Below are positions 51,319 to 64,000 of a DNA stretch of 64,000 nt, piece by piece; position 1 is the stretch's first letter; each line of letters begins with the position of its first letter. The DNA is taken from the NCBI GenBank assembly GCA_964247055.1, contig OZ176053.1:13826001-13890000 (forward strand). Direction: 5' to 3'. Position numbers and translations under genes: made by a program. Origin of the DNA: Paragordius varius. Lineage: Eukaryota > Nematomorpha. Below the pieces are notes generated by a model. It worked only from the letters and a program-made list of their open reading frames with translations, ran no database searches and was not told where the DNA came from.

Positions 51319-54300
51319 GGTAGCCATTTTTATTTTTAAAATCGTATAAAATAAATTTTTTAAATATTTAAAAAATTCATAAAAATTACATTTATAATCC
51401 GATCCCCAAAATATTTGGGGTGATGATGGAACTACCATAGGGCTAGCCAAAAAAAATTATGGTGACATCACCTGATCAAATTTCGATTTTAGGTAGCCAT
51501 TTTTATTTTTAAAATCGTATAAAATAAATTTTTTAAATATTTAAAAATTCATAAAAATTACATTTATACTCCGATCTCGACAATATTTGGGGTGATGATG
51601 GAACTACCATAGGGCTACTCAAAAAAAATTATGGTGACATCACCTGATCAAATTTGGATTTTAGGTAGCCATTTTTATTTTTAAAATCGTATAAAATAAA
51701 TTTTTTAAATATTTAAAAAATTCATAAAAATTACATTTATAGTCCAATCCCCAAAATATTTGGGGTGATGATGGAACTACCATAGGGCTACCCAAAAAAA
51801 ATTATGGCGATATCACCTGATCAAATTTGGATTTTAGGTAGCCATTTTTATTTTTAAAATCGTATAAAATAAATTTTTTAAATATTTAAAAAATTCATAA
51901 AAATTACATTTATACTCTGATCTCGAAAATATTTGGGGTGATGATGGAACTACCATAGGGCTACCCAAAAAAATTATGGCGACATCACCTGATCAAATTT
52001 GGATTTTAGGTAGCCATTTTTATTTTTAAAATCGTATAAAATAAATTTTTTAAATATTTAAAAAATTCATAAAAATTACATTTATTGTCCGATCCTCCAA
52101 AATATTTGGGGTGATGATGGAACTACTATAGGGCTACCCAATAAAAATTATGGCGACATCACCTGATCAAATTTGGATTTTAGGTAGCCATTTTTATTTT
52201 TAAAATCGTATAAAATAAATTTTTTAAATATTTAAAAAATTCATAAAAATTACATTTATAATCCGATCCCCTAAATATTTGGGGTGATGATGGAACTACC
52301 ATAGGGCTAGCCAAAAAAAATTATGGTGACATCACCTGATCAAATTTCGATTTTAGGTAGCCATTTTTATTTTTAAAATCGTATAAAATAAATTTTTTAA
52401 ATATTTAAAAATTCATAAAAATTACATTTATACTCCGATCTCGACAATATTTGGGGTGATGATGGAACTACCATAGGGCTACTTAAAAAAAATTATGGTG
52501 ACATCACCTGATCAAATTTGGATTTTAGGTAGCCATTTTTATTTTTAAAATCGTATAAAATAAATTTTTTAAATATTTAAAAAATTCATAAAAATTACAT
52601 TTATAGTCCAATCCCCAAAATATTTGGGGTGATGATGGAACTACCATAGGGCTACCCAAAAAAAATTATGGCGATATCACCTGATCAAATTTGGATTTTA
52701 GGTAGCCATTTTTATTTTTAAAATCGTATAAAATAAATTTTTTAAATATTTAAAAAATTCATAAAAATTACATTTATACTCTGATCTCGAAAATATTTGG
52801 GGTGATGATGGAACTACCATAGGGCTACCCAAAAAAATTATGGCGACATCACCTGATCAAATTTGGATTTTAGGTAGCCATTTTTATTTTTAAAATCGTA
52901 TAAAATAAATTTTTTAAATATTTAAAAAATTCATAAAAATTACATTTATAGTCCGATCCCCAAAATATTTGGGGTGATTATGGAACTACCATAGGGCTAC
53001 CCAAAAAAAATTATGGTGACATCACCTGATCAAATTTGGATTTTAGGTAGCCATTTTTATTTTTAAAATCGTATAAAATAAATTTTTTAAATATTTAAAA
53101 AATTCATAAAAATTACATTTATACTCCGATCTCGAAAATATTTGGGGTGATGATGGAACTACTATAGGGCTACCCAAAAAAAATTTTGGCGACATCACCT
53201 GATCAAATTTGGATTTTAGGTAGCCATTTTTATTTTTAAAATCGTATAAAATAAATTTTTTAAATATTTAAAAAATTCATAAAAATTACATTTATACTCC
53301 GATCTCGAAAATATTTGGGGTGATGATGGAACTACCATAGGGCTACCCAAAAAAATTATGGTGACATCACCTGATCAAATTTGGATTTCAGGTAGCCATT
53401 TTTATTTTTAAAATCGTATAAAATAAATTTTTTAAATATTTAAAAAATTCATAAAAATTACATTTATAGTCCGATCCCCAAAATATTTGGGGTGATGATG
53501 GAACTACCATAGGGCTACCCAAAAAAAATTATGGCGACATCACCTGATCAAATTTGGATTTTAGGTAGCCATTTTTATTTTTAAAATCGTATAAAATAAA
53601 TTTTTTAAATATTTAAAAAATTCATAAAAATTACATTTATACTCCGATCTCGAAAATATTTGGGGTGATGATGGAACTACCATAGGGCTACCCAAAAAAA
53701 ATTATGGTGACATCACCTGATCAAATTTGGATTTTAGGTAGCCATTTTTATTTTTAAAATCGTATAAAATAAATTTTTTAAATATTTAAAAAATTCATAA
53801 AAATTACATTTATACTCCGATCTCGAAAATATTTGGGTTGATGATGGAACTACCATAGGGCTACCCAAAAAAAATTATGGTGACATCACCTGATCAAATT
53901 TGGATTTTAGGTAGCCATTTTTATTTTTAAAATCGTATAAAATAAATTTTTTAAATATTTAAAAAATTCATAAAAATTACATTTATACTCCGATCTCGAA
54001 AATATTTGGGGTGATGATGGAACTACCATAGGGCTACCCAAAAAAATTATGGTGACATCACCTGATCAAATTTGGATTTTAGGTAGCCATTTTTATTTTT
54101 AAAATCGTATAAAATAAATTTTTTAAATATTTAAAAAATTCATAAAAATTACATTTATAGTCCGATCCCCAAAATATTTGGGGTGATTATGGAACTACCA
54201 TAGGGCTACCCAAAAAAAATTATGGTGACATCACCTGATCAAATTTGGATTTTAGGTAGCCATTTTTATTTTTAAAATCGTATAAAATAAATTTTTTAAA

Positions 54301-57030
54301 TATTTAAAAAATTCATAAAAATTACATTTATACTCCGATCTCGAAAATATTTGGGGTGATGATGGAACTACTATAGGGCTACCCAAAAAAAATTTTGGCG
54401 ACATCACCTGATCAAATTTGGATTTTAGGTAGCCATTTTTATTTTTAAAATCGTATAAAATAAATTTTTTAAATATTTAAAAAATTCATAAAAATTACAT
54501 TTATACTCCGATCTCGAAAATATTTGGGGTGATGATGGAACTACCATAGGGCTACCCAAAAAAATTATGGTGACATCACCTGATCAAATTTGGATTTTAG
54601 GTAGCCATTTTTATTTTTAAAATCGTATAAAATAAATTTTTTAAATATTTAAAAAATTCATAAAAATTACATTTATAGTCCGATCCCCAAAATATTTGGG
54701 GTGATGATGGAACTACCATAGGGCTACCCAAAAAAAATTATGGCGACATCACCTGATCAAATTTGGATTTTAGGTAGCCATTTTTATTTTTAAAATCGTA
54801 TAAAATAAATTTTTTAAATATTTAAAAAATTCATAAAAATTACATTTATACTCCGATCTCGAAAATATTTGGGGTGATGATGGAACTACCATAGGGCTAC
54901 CCAAAAAAAATTATGGTGACATCACCTGATCAAATTTGGATTTTAGGTAGCCATTTTTATTTTTAAAATCGTATAAAATAAATTTTTTAATATTTAAAAA
55001 ATTCATAAAAATTACATTTATACTCCGATCTCGAAAATATTTGGGGTGATGATGGAACTACCATAGGGCTACCCAAAAATAATTATGGTGACATCACCTG
55101 ATCAAATTTGGATTTTAGGTAGCCATTTTTATTTTTAAAATCGTATAAAATAAATTTTTTAAATATTTAAAAAATTCATAAAAATTACATTTATAATCCG
55201 ATCCCCAAAATATTTGGGGTGATGATGGAACTACCATAGGGCTAGCCAAAAAAAATTATGGTGACATCACCTGATCAAATTTCGATTTTAGGTAGCCATT
55301 TTTATTTTTAAAATCGTATAAAATAAATTTTTTAAATATTTAAAAATTCATAAAAATTACATTTATACTCCGATCTCGACAATATTTGGGGTGATGATGG
55401 AACTACCATAGGGCTACTCAAAAAAAATTATGGTGACATCACCTGATCAAATTTGGATTTTAGGTAGCCATTTTTATTTTTAAAATCGTATAAAATAAAT
55501 TTTTTAAATATTTAAAAAATTCATAAAAATTACATTTATAGTCCAATCCCCAAAATATTTGGGGTGATGATGGAACTACCATAGGGCTACCCAAAAAAAA
55601 TTATGGCGATATCACCTGATCAAATTTGGATTTTAGGTAGCCATTTTTATTTTTAAAATCGTATAAAATAAATTTTTTAAATATTTAAAAAATTCATAAA
55701 AATTACATTTATACTCTGATCTCGAAAATATTTGGGGTGATGATGGAACTACCATAGGGCTACCCAAAAAAATTATGGCGACATCACCTGATCAAATTTG
55801 GATTTTAGGTAGCCATTTTTATTTTTAAAATCGTATAAAATAAATTTTTTAAATATTTAAAAAATTCATAAAAATTACATTTATTGTCCGATCCTCCAAA
55901 ATATTTGGGGTGATGAAGGAACTACTATAGGGCTACCCAAAAAAAATTATGGCGACATCACCTGATCAAATTTGGATTTTAGGTAGCCATTTTTATTTTT
56001 AAAATCGTATAAAATAAATTTTTTAAATATTTAAAAAAATCATAAAAATTACATTTATACTTCGATCTCGAAAATATTTGGGGTGATGATGGAACTACCA
56101 TAGGGCTACCCAAAAAAATTATGGCGACATCACCTGATCAAATTTGGATTTTAGGTAGCCATTTTTATTTTTAAAATCGTATAAAATAAATTTTTTAAAT
56201 ATTTAAAAAATTCATAAAAATTACATTTATTGTCCGATCCTCCAAAATATTTGGGGTGATGATGGAACTACTATAGGGCTACCCAATAAAAATTATGGCG
56301 ACATCACCTGATCAAATTTGGATTTTAGGTAGCCATTTTTATTTTTAAAATCGTATAAAATAAATTTTTTAAATATTTAAAAAATTCATAAAAATTACAT
56401 TTATAATCCGATCCCCTAAATATTTGGGGTGATGATGGAACTACCATAGGGCTAGCCAAAAAAAATTATGGTGACATCACCTGATCAAATTTCGATTTTA
56501 GGTAGCCATTTTTATTTTTAAAATCGTATAAAATAAATTTTTTAAATATTTAAAAATTCATAAAAATTACATTTATACTCCGATCTCGACAATATTTGGG
56601 GTGATGATGGAACTACCATAGGGCTACTCAAAAAAAATTATGGTGACATCACCTGATCAAATTTGGATTTTAGGTAGCCATTTTTATTTTTAAAATCGTA
56701 TAAAATAAATTTTTTAAATATTTAAAAAATTCATAAAAATTACATTTATAGTCCAATCCCCAAAATATTTGGGGTGATGATGGAACTACCATAGGGCTAC
56801 CCAAAAAAAATTATGGCGATATCACCTGATCAAATTTGGATTTTAGGTAGCCATTTTTATTTTTAAAATCGTATAAAATAAATTTTTTAAATATTTAAAA
56901 AATTCATAAAAATTACATTTATACTCTGATCTCGAAAATATTTGGGGTGATGATGGAACTACCATAGGGCTACCCAAAAAAATTATGGCGACATCACCTG
57001 ATCAAATTTGGATTTTAGGTAGCCATTTTT
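51319..57030 (+). repeat. Satellite 2 zone with a four-monomer cassette present four times
   Basis: The cassette begins at 51319, 52183, 55118 and 56328. Its monomers in order carry (1) ATAATCCGATCCCC with GGGCTAGCC and TTTCGATTTTAGG, (2) GACAATATTT with GGGCTACTCAAA or ACTTAAA, (3) TAGTCCAATCCCC with GGCGATATCACC, and (4) TACTCTGATCTCG. After 51319 and 55118 a fifth monomer with TTATTGTCCGATCCTCC follows; after the other two a B monomer does. Between the second and third cassettes lies a 7-mer repeated at 1209 bp (52873 and 54082; first monomer marked GGTGATTATGG), which matches for six of its seven monomers. Confidence 0.88.
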
Positions 57031-60000
57031 ATTTTTAAAATCGTATAAAATAAATTTTTTAAATATTTAAAAAATTCATAAAAATTACATTTATAGTCCG
57101 ATCCCCAAAATATTTGGGGTGATGATGGAACTACCATAGGGCTACCCAAAAAAAATTATGGCGACATCACCTGATCAAATTTGGATTTTAGGTAGCCATT
57201 TTTATTTTTAAAATCGTATAAAATAAATTTTTTAAATATTTAAAAAATTCATAAAAATTACATTTATACTCCGATCCCCAAAATATTTGGGGTGATGATG
57301 GAACTACTATAGGGCTACCCAAAAAAAATTATGGTGACATCACCTGATCAAATTTGGATTTTAGGTAGCCATTTTTATTTTTAAAATCGTATAAAATAAA
57401 TTTTTTAAATATTTAAAAAATTCATAAAAATTACATTTATACTCCGATCTCGAAAATATTTGGGGTGATGATGGAACTACCATAGGGCTACCCAAAAAAA
57501 TTATGGTGACATCACCTGATTAAATTTGGATTTTAGGTAGCCATTTTTATTTTTAAAATCGTATAAAATAAATTTTTTAAATATTTAAAAAATTCATAAA
57601 AATTACATTTATAGTCCGATCCCCAAAATATTTGGGGTGATGATGGAACTACCATAGGGCTACCCAAAAAAAATTATGGCGACATCACCTGATCAAATTT
57701 GGATTTTAGGTAGCCATTTTTATTTTTAAAATCGTATAAAATAAATTTTTTAAATATTTAAAAAATTCATAAAAATTACATTTATACTCCGATCTCGAAA
57801 ATATTTGGGGTGATGATGGAACTACCATAGGGCTACCCAAAAAAAATTATGGTGACATCACCTGATCAAATTTGGATTTTAGGTAGCCATTTTTATTTTT
57901 AAAATCGTATAAAATAAATTTTTTAAATATTTAAAAAATTCATAAAAATTACATTTATACTCCGATCTCGAAAATATTTGGGGTGATGATGGAACTACCA
58001 TAGGGCTACCCAAAAATAATTATGGTGACATCACCTGATCAAATTTGGATTTTAGGTAGCCATTTTTATTTTTAAAATCGTATAAAATAAATTTTTTAAA
58101 TATTTAAAAAATTCATAAAAATTACATTTATTGTCCGATCCTCCAAAATATTTGGGGTGATGATGGAACTACCATAGGGCTACCCAAAAAAAATTATGGT
58201 GACATCACCTGATCAAATTTGGATTTTAGGTAGCCATTTTTATTTTTAAAATCGTATAAAATAAATTTTTTAAATATTTAAAAAAATCATAAAAATTACA
58301 TTTATAGTCCGATTCCCAAAATATTTGGGGTGATGATGGAACTACCATAGGGCTACCCAAAAAAAATTATGGCAACATCACCTGATCAAATTTGGATTTT
58401 AGGTAGCCATTTTTATTTTTAAAATCGTATAAAATAAATTTTTTAAATATTTAAAAAATTCATAAAAATTACATTTATAGTCCGATCCCCAAAATATTTG
58501 GGGTGATGATGGAACTACCATAGGGCTACCCAAAAAAATTTATGGTGACATCACCTGATCAAATTTGGATTTTAGGTAGCCATTTTTATTTTTAAAATCG
58601 TATAAAATAAATTTTTTAAATATTTAAAAAATTCATAAAAATTACATTTATAGTCCGATCCCCAAAATATTTGGGGTGATGATGGAACTACCATAGGGCT
58701 ACCCAAAAAAAATTATGGCGACATCAACTGATCAAATTTGGATTTTAGGTAGCCATTTTTATTTTTAAAATCGTATAAAATAAATTTTTTAAATATTTAA
58801 AAAATTCATAAAAATTACATTTATAGTCCGATCCCCAAAATATTTGGGGTGATGATGGAACTACCATAGGGCTACCCAAAAAAAATTATGGCAACATCAC
58901 CTGATCAAATTTGGATTTTAGGTAGCCATTTTTATTTTTAAAATCGTATAAAATAAATTTTTTAAATATTTAAAAAAATCATAAAAATTACATTTATAGT
59001 CCGATCCCCAAAATATTTAGGGTGATGATGGAACTACCATAGGGCTACCCAAAAAAAATTATGGCGACATCACCTGATCAAATTTGGATTTTAGGTAGCC
59101 ATTTTTATTTTTAAAATCGTATAAAATAAATTTTTTAAATATTTAAAAACTTCATAAAAATTACATTTATACTCCGATCTCGAAAATATTTGGGGTGATG
59201 ATGGAACTACCATAGGGCTACTAAAAAAAAATTATGGTGACATCACCTGATCAAATTTGGATTTTAAGGTAGCCATTTTTATTTTTAAAATCGTATAAAA
59301 TAAATTTTTTAAATATTTAAAAAATTCATAAAAATTACATTTATAATCCGATCCCCAAAATATTTGGGTGATGATGGAACTACCATAGGGCTACCCAAAA
59401 AAAATTATGGCGACATCACCTGATCAAATTTGGATTTTAGGTAGCCATTTTTATTTTTAAAATCGTATAAAATAAATTTTTTAAATATTTAAAAAATTCA
59501 TAAAAATTACATTTATACTCCGATCTCGAAAATATTTGGGATGATGGAACTACCATGCTACCCAATAAAAATTATGGCGACATCACCTGATCAAATTTGG
59601 ATTTTAGGTAGCCATTTTTATTTTTAAAATCGTATAAAATAAATTTTTTAAATATTTAAAAAATTCATAAAAATTACATTTATTGTCCGATCCTCCAAAA
59701 TATTTGGGGTGATGATGGAACTACCATAGGGCTACCTAAAAAAAATTATGGTGACATCACCTGATCAAATTTGGATTTTAGGTAGCCATTTTTATTTTTA
59801 AAATCGTATAAAATAAATTTTTTAAATATTTAAAAAAATCATAAAAATTACATTTATAGTCCGATCCCCAAAATATTTAGGGTGATGATGGAACTACCAT
59901 AGGGCTACCCAAAAAAAATTATGGCGACATCACCTGATCAAATTTGGATTTTAGGTAGCCATTTTTATTTTTAAAATCGTATAAAATAAATTTTTTAAAT

Positions 60001-63000
60001 ATTTAAAAAATTCATAAAAATTACATTTATAGTCCGATCCCCAAAATATTTGGGGTGATGATGGAACTACCATAGGCTACCCAAAAAAAATTATGGTGAC
60101 ATCACCTGATCAAATTTGGATTTTAGGTAGCCATTTTTATTTTTAAAATCGTATAAAATAAATTTTTTAAATATTTAAAAAAATCATAAAAATTACATTT
60201 ATAGTCCGATCCCCAAAATATTTGGGGTGATGATGGAACTACCATAGGGCTACCCAAAAAAAATTATGGCAACATCACCTGATCATATTTGGATTTTAGG
60301 TAGCCATTTTTATTTTTAAAATCGTATAAAATAAATTTTTTAAATATTTAAAAAAATCATAAAAATTACATTTATAGTCCGATCCCCAAAATATTTGGGG
60401 TGATGATGGAACTACCATAGGCTACCCAAAAAAAATTATGGTGACATCACCTGATCAAATTTGGATTTTAGGTAGCCATTTTTATTTTTAAAATCGTATA
60501 AAATAAATTTTTTAAATATTTAAAAAATTCATAAAAATTACATTTATAGTCCGATCCCCAAAATAATTGGGGTGATGATGGAACTACCATAGGGCTACCC
60601 AAAAAAAATTATGGTGACATCACCTGATCAAATTTGGATTTTAGGTAGCCATTTTTATTTTTAAAATCGTATAAAATAAATTTTTTAAATATTTAAAAAA
60701 TTCATAAAAATTACATTTATAGTCCGATCCCCAAAATATTTGGGGTGATGATGGAACTACCATAGGGCTACCCAAAAAAAATTATGGCGACATCAACTGA
60801 TCAAATTTGGATTTTAGGTAGCCATTTTTATTTTTAAAATCGTATAAAATAAATTTTTTAAATATTTAAAAAATTCATAAAAATTACATTTATAGTCCGA
60901 TCCCCAAAATATTTGGGGTGATGATGGAACTACCATAGGGCTACCCAAAAAAATTATGGTGACATCACCTGATCAAATTTGGATTTTAGGTAGCCATTTT
61001 ATTTTTAAAATCGTATAAAATAAATTTTTAAAATATTTAAAAAATTCATAAAAATTACATTTATACTCCGATCTCGAAAATATTTGGGGTGATGATGGAA
61101 CTACTATAGGGCTACCCAAAAAAAATTTTGGCGACATCACCTGATCAAATTTGGATTTTAGGTAGCCATTTTTATTTTTAAAATCGTATAAAATAAATTT
61201 TTTAAATATTTAAAAACTTCATAAAAATTACATTTATACTCCGATCTCGAAAATATTTGGGGTGATGATGGAACTACCATAGGGCTACCCAAAAAAAATT
61301 ATGGTGACATCACCTGATCAAATTTGGATTTTAAGGTAGCCATTTTTATTTTTAAAATCGTATAAAATAAATTTTTTAAATATTTAAAAAATTCATAAAA
61401 ATTACATTTATAATCCGATCCCCAAAATATTTGGGGTGATGATGGAACTACCATAGGGCTACCCAAAAAAAATTATGGCGACATCACCTGATCAAATTTG
61501 GATTTTAGGTAGCCATTTTTATTTTTAAAATCGTATAAAATAAATTTTTTAAATATTTAAAAAATTCATAAAAATTACATTTATACTCCGATCTCGAAAA
61601 TATTTGGGGTGATGATGGAACTACCATAGGGCTACCCAAAAAAAATTATGGTGACATCACCTGTTTCAAATTTGGATTTTAGGTAGCCATTTTTATTTTT
61701 AAAATCGTATAAAATAAATTTTTTAAATATTTAAAAAAATCATAAAAATTACATTTATAGTCCGATCCCCAAAATATTTGGGGTGATGATGGAACTACCA
61801 TAGGGCTACCCAAAAAAAATTATGGTGACATCACCTGATCAAATTTGGATTTTAGGTAGCCATTTTTAATTTTAAAATCGTATAAAATAAATTTTTTAAA
61901 TATTTAAAAACTTCATAAAAATTACATTTATACTCCGATCTCGAAAATATTTGGGGTGATGATGGAACTACCATAGGCTACCCAAAAAAAATTATGGTGA
62001 CATCACCTGATCAAATTTGGATTTTAGGTAGCCATTTTTATTTTTAAAATCGTATAAAATAAATTTTTTAAATATTTAAAAAAATCATAAAAATTACATT
62101 TATAGTCCGATCCCCAAAATATTTGGGGTGATGATGGAACTACCATAGGGCTACCCAAAAAAAATTATGGCAACATCACCTGATCATATTTGGATTTTAG
62201 GTAGCCATTTTTATTTTTAAAATCGTATAAAATAAATTTTTTAAATATTTAAAAAATTCATAAAAATTACATTTATAGTCCGATCCCCAAAATATTTGGG
62301 GTGATGATGGAACTACCATAGGCTACCCAAAAAAAATTATGGTGACATCACCTGATCAAATTTGGATTTTAGGTAGCCATTTTTATTTTTAAAATCGTAT
62401 AAAATAAATTTTTTAAATATTTAAAAAAATCATAAAAATTACATTTATAGTCCGATCCCCAAAATATTTGGGGTGATGATGGAACTACCATAGGGCTACC
62501 CAAAAAAAATTATGGCAACATCACCTGATCATATTTGGATTTTAGGTAGCCATTTTTATTTTTAAAATCGTATAAAATAAATTTTTTAAATATTTAAAAA
62601 ATTCATAAAAATTACATTTATAGTCCGATCCCCAAAATATTTGGGGTGATGATGGAACTACCATAGGGCTACCCAAAAAAAATTATGGTGACATCACCTG
62701 ATCAAATTTGGATTTTAGGTAGCCATTTTTATTTTTAAAATCGTATAAAATAAATTTTTTAAATATTTAAAAAATTCATAAAAATTACATTTATAGTCCG
62801 ATCCCCAAAATATTTGGGGTGATGATGGAACTACCATAGGGCTACCTTAAAAAAAATTATGGCGACATCACCTGATCAAATTTGGATTTTAGGTAGCCAT
62901 TTTTATTTTTAAAATCGTATAAAATAAATTTTTTAAATATTTAAAAAATTCATAAAAATTACATTTATACTCCGATCTCGAAAATATTTGGGGTGATGAT

Positions 63001-64000
63001 GGAACTACTATAGGGCTACCTTAAAAAAAATTATGGCGACATCACCTGATCAAATTTGGATTTTAGGTAGCCATTTTTATTTTTAAAATCGTATAAAATA
63101 AATTTTTTAAATATTTAAAAAATTCATAAAAATTACATTTATAGTCCGATCCCCAAAATATTTGGGGTGATGATGGAACTACCATAGGGCTACCCAAAAA
63201 AAATTATGGCGACATCACCAGATCAAATTTGGATTTTAGGTAGCCATTTTTATTTTTAAAATCGTATAAAATAAATTTTTTAAATATTTAAAAAATTCAT
63301 AAAAATTACATTTATAGTCCGATCCCCAAAATATTTGGGGTGATGATGGAACTACCATAGGGCTACCTTAAAAAAAATTATGGCGACATCACCTGATCAA
63401 ATTTGGATTTTAGGTAGCCATTTTTATTTTTAAAATCGTATAAAATAAATTTTTTAAATATTTAAAAAATTCATAAAAATTACATTTATAGTCCGATCCC
63501 CAAAATATTTGGGGTGATGATGGAACTACCATAGGGCTACCCAAAAAAAATTATGGCGACATCACCAGATCAAATTTGGATTTTAGGTAGCCATTTTTAT
63601 TTTTAATATCGTATAAAATAAATTTTTTAAATATTTAAAAAATTCATAAAAATTACATTTATAGTCCGATCCCCAAAATATTTGGGGTGATGATGGAACT
63701 ACCATAGGGCTACCCAAAAAAATTATGGTGACATCACCTGATCAAATTTGGATTTTAGGTAGGCATTTTATTTTTAAAATCGTATAAAATAAATTTTTTA
63801 AATATTTAAAAAATTCATAAAAATTACATTTATACTCCGATCTCGAAAATATTTGGGGTGATGATGGAACTACTATAGGGCTACCCAAAAAAAATTTTGG
63901 CGACATCACCTGATCAAATTTGGATTTTAGGTAGCCATTTTTATTTTTAAAATCGTATAAAATAAATTTTTTAAATATTTAAAAAATTCATAAAAATTAC
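57030..64000 (+). repeat. Satellite 2 right-hand zone, B-rich, continuing off the window
   Basis: Mostly type B monomers with the AAAAAAATCATAAAA and GGCAACATC variants. A displaced duplication is marked by GATTTTAAGGTAGCC at 59268 and 61335 (2067 bp, 12 monomers). Other private forms are ACCATAGGCTACCC (one G lost; about 60071, 60412, 61970, 62316), GATCATATTTGG (about 60282, 62182, 62528) and GCTACCTTAAAA (62841, 63015, 63362). One monomer near 59519-59575 has two small deletions. The array shows no sign of ending at base 64000. Confidence 0.9.

Larger units (their letters stand above)
5901..64000 (+). repeat. Satellite 2 array: 173-bp monomer, about 336 head-to-tail copies
   Basis: Monomers begin GGTAGCCATTTTTATTTTTA at 5903, 6076, 6249, 6421, 6594, 6767 and so on to the right edge (last start near 63929). 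The step is 173 bp, or 171-174 with small indels. Orientation never changes. The first ~95 bp are AT-rich and very constant: an AAAATCGTATAAAAT block, a 24-bp palindrome, then CATAAAAATTACATTTATA. The rest is GC-richer and carries nearly all the variation. The array has no gene, transposon insertion or RNA gene. The 173-bp length, continuity and higher-order repeats fit a centromeric or pericentromeric satellite; that location is inference. The copy number is an estimate from span over period. Confidence 0.98.

Noticed and set aside
5901-64000. CRISPR-like regular spacing
   Set aside because: The 173-bp units are contiguous whole-monomer repeats without unique spacers, and the context is eukaryotic.
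1381-64000. CENP-B box in either satellite
   Set aside because: No match to the NTTCGNNNNANNCGGGN pattern was found in the consensus of either monomer by eye. AAAAATCGGATAT and AAAATCGTATAAA only share a CG.
1381-64000. Common origin of satellites 1 and 2
   Set aside because: The only resemblance is AAAATCG(G)TAT-like AT-rich sequence, too short in such biased DNA. Lengths, dyads and the rest of the monomers differ.
5901-64000. Telomeric repeats, rRNA, tRNA or U-RNA genes inside the arrays
   Set aside because: No TTAGG or TTAGGG runs, tRNA A/B boxes in proper spacing, or rRNA-like conserved stretches were recognised; every segment read as a satellite monomer.

Overview
The window is almost entirely tandem satellite DNA, and only the first ~1.4 kb carries coding sequence. 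It looks like eukaryotic, probably animal, constitutive heterochromatin (pericentromeric or centromeric). The DNA is very AT-rich, there are two unrelated satellite families of roughly nucleosomal unit length, and a Ty3/Gypsy LTR retrotransposon sits against the outer array. An arthropod is my best guess from the base composition and the integrase style; nothing in the window fixes the species.

Layout. (1) 1-1380: the 3' end of a Ty3/Gypsy element. It comprises an open integrase reading frame running in from the left edge (3-1049), a short purine-rich tract, and a probable 316-bp 3' LTR (1065-1380, TGT...ACA) that ends exactly where satellite DNA begins. (2) 1381-5900: satellite 1, a ~178-bp monomer (about 26 copies) with 191-bp and 159-bp length variants. 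About 10 monomers read forward (1381-3065), then the array flips at about 3065 and about 16 monomers read in reverse (3066-5900). (3) 5901-64000: satellite 2, a 173-bp monomer in uninterrupted head-to-tail order, about 336 copies, running off the right edge. No transposon, gene or RNA gene interrupts it.

Satellite 2 is structured. The outer ~5.4 kb (to about 11.28 kb) carries its own monomer variants. Further in, the array is built from two linked haplotypes, here called A (CTCCGATCTCG) and B (GTCCGATCCCC). These are combined into local higher-order repeats of 3, 4, 5, 7, 8, 9, 10, 12 and 13 monomers, with displacements that are whole-monomer multiples. Every consensus monomer carries a perfect 24-bp AT palindrome. 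The GC-richer half carries several short dyads, and type B has an extra 7-bp-arm hairpin. This fits repeated in-register unequal exchange or amplification, with an older edge and a more homogeneous interior.

There is no gene network to describe. The only protein-coding material is the retroelement integrase. Short minus-strand reading frames inside satellite 2 are by-products of the repeat. The items most worth follow-up are whether satellite 2 is the functional centromere repeat, the palindrome and dyad architecture, the satellite 1 inversion, and the clean satellite 1/satellite 2 junction.
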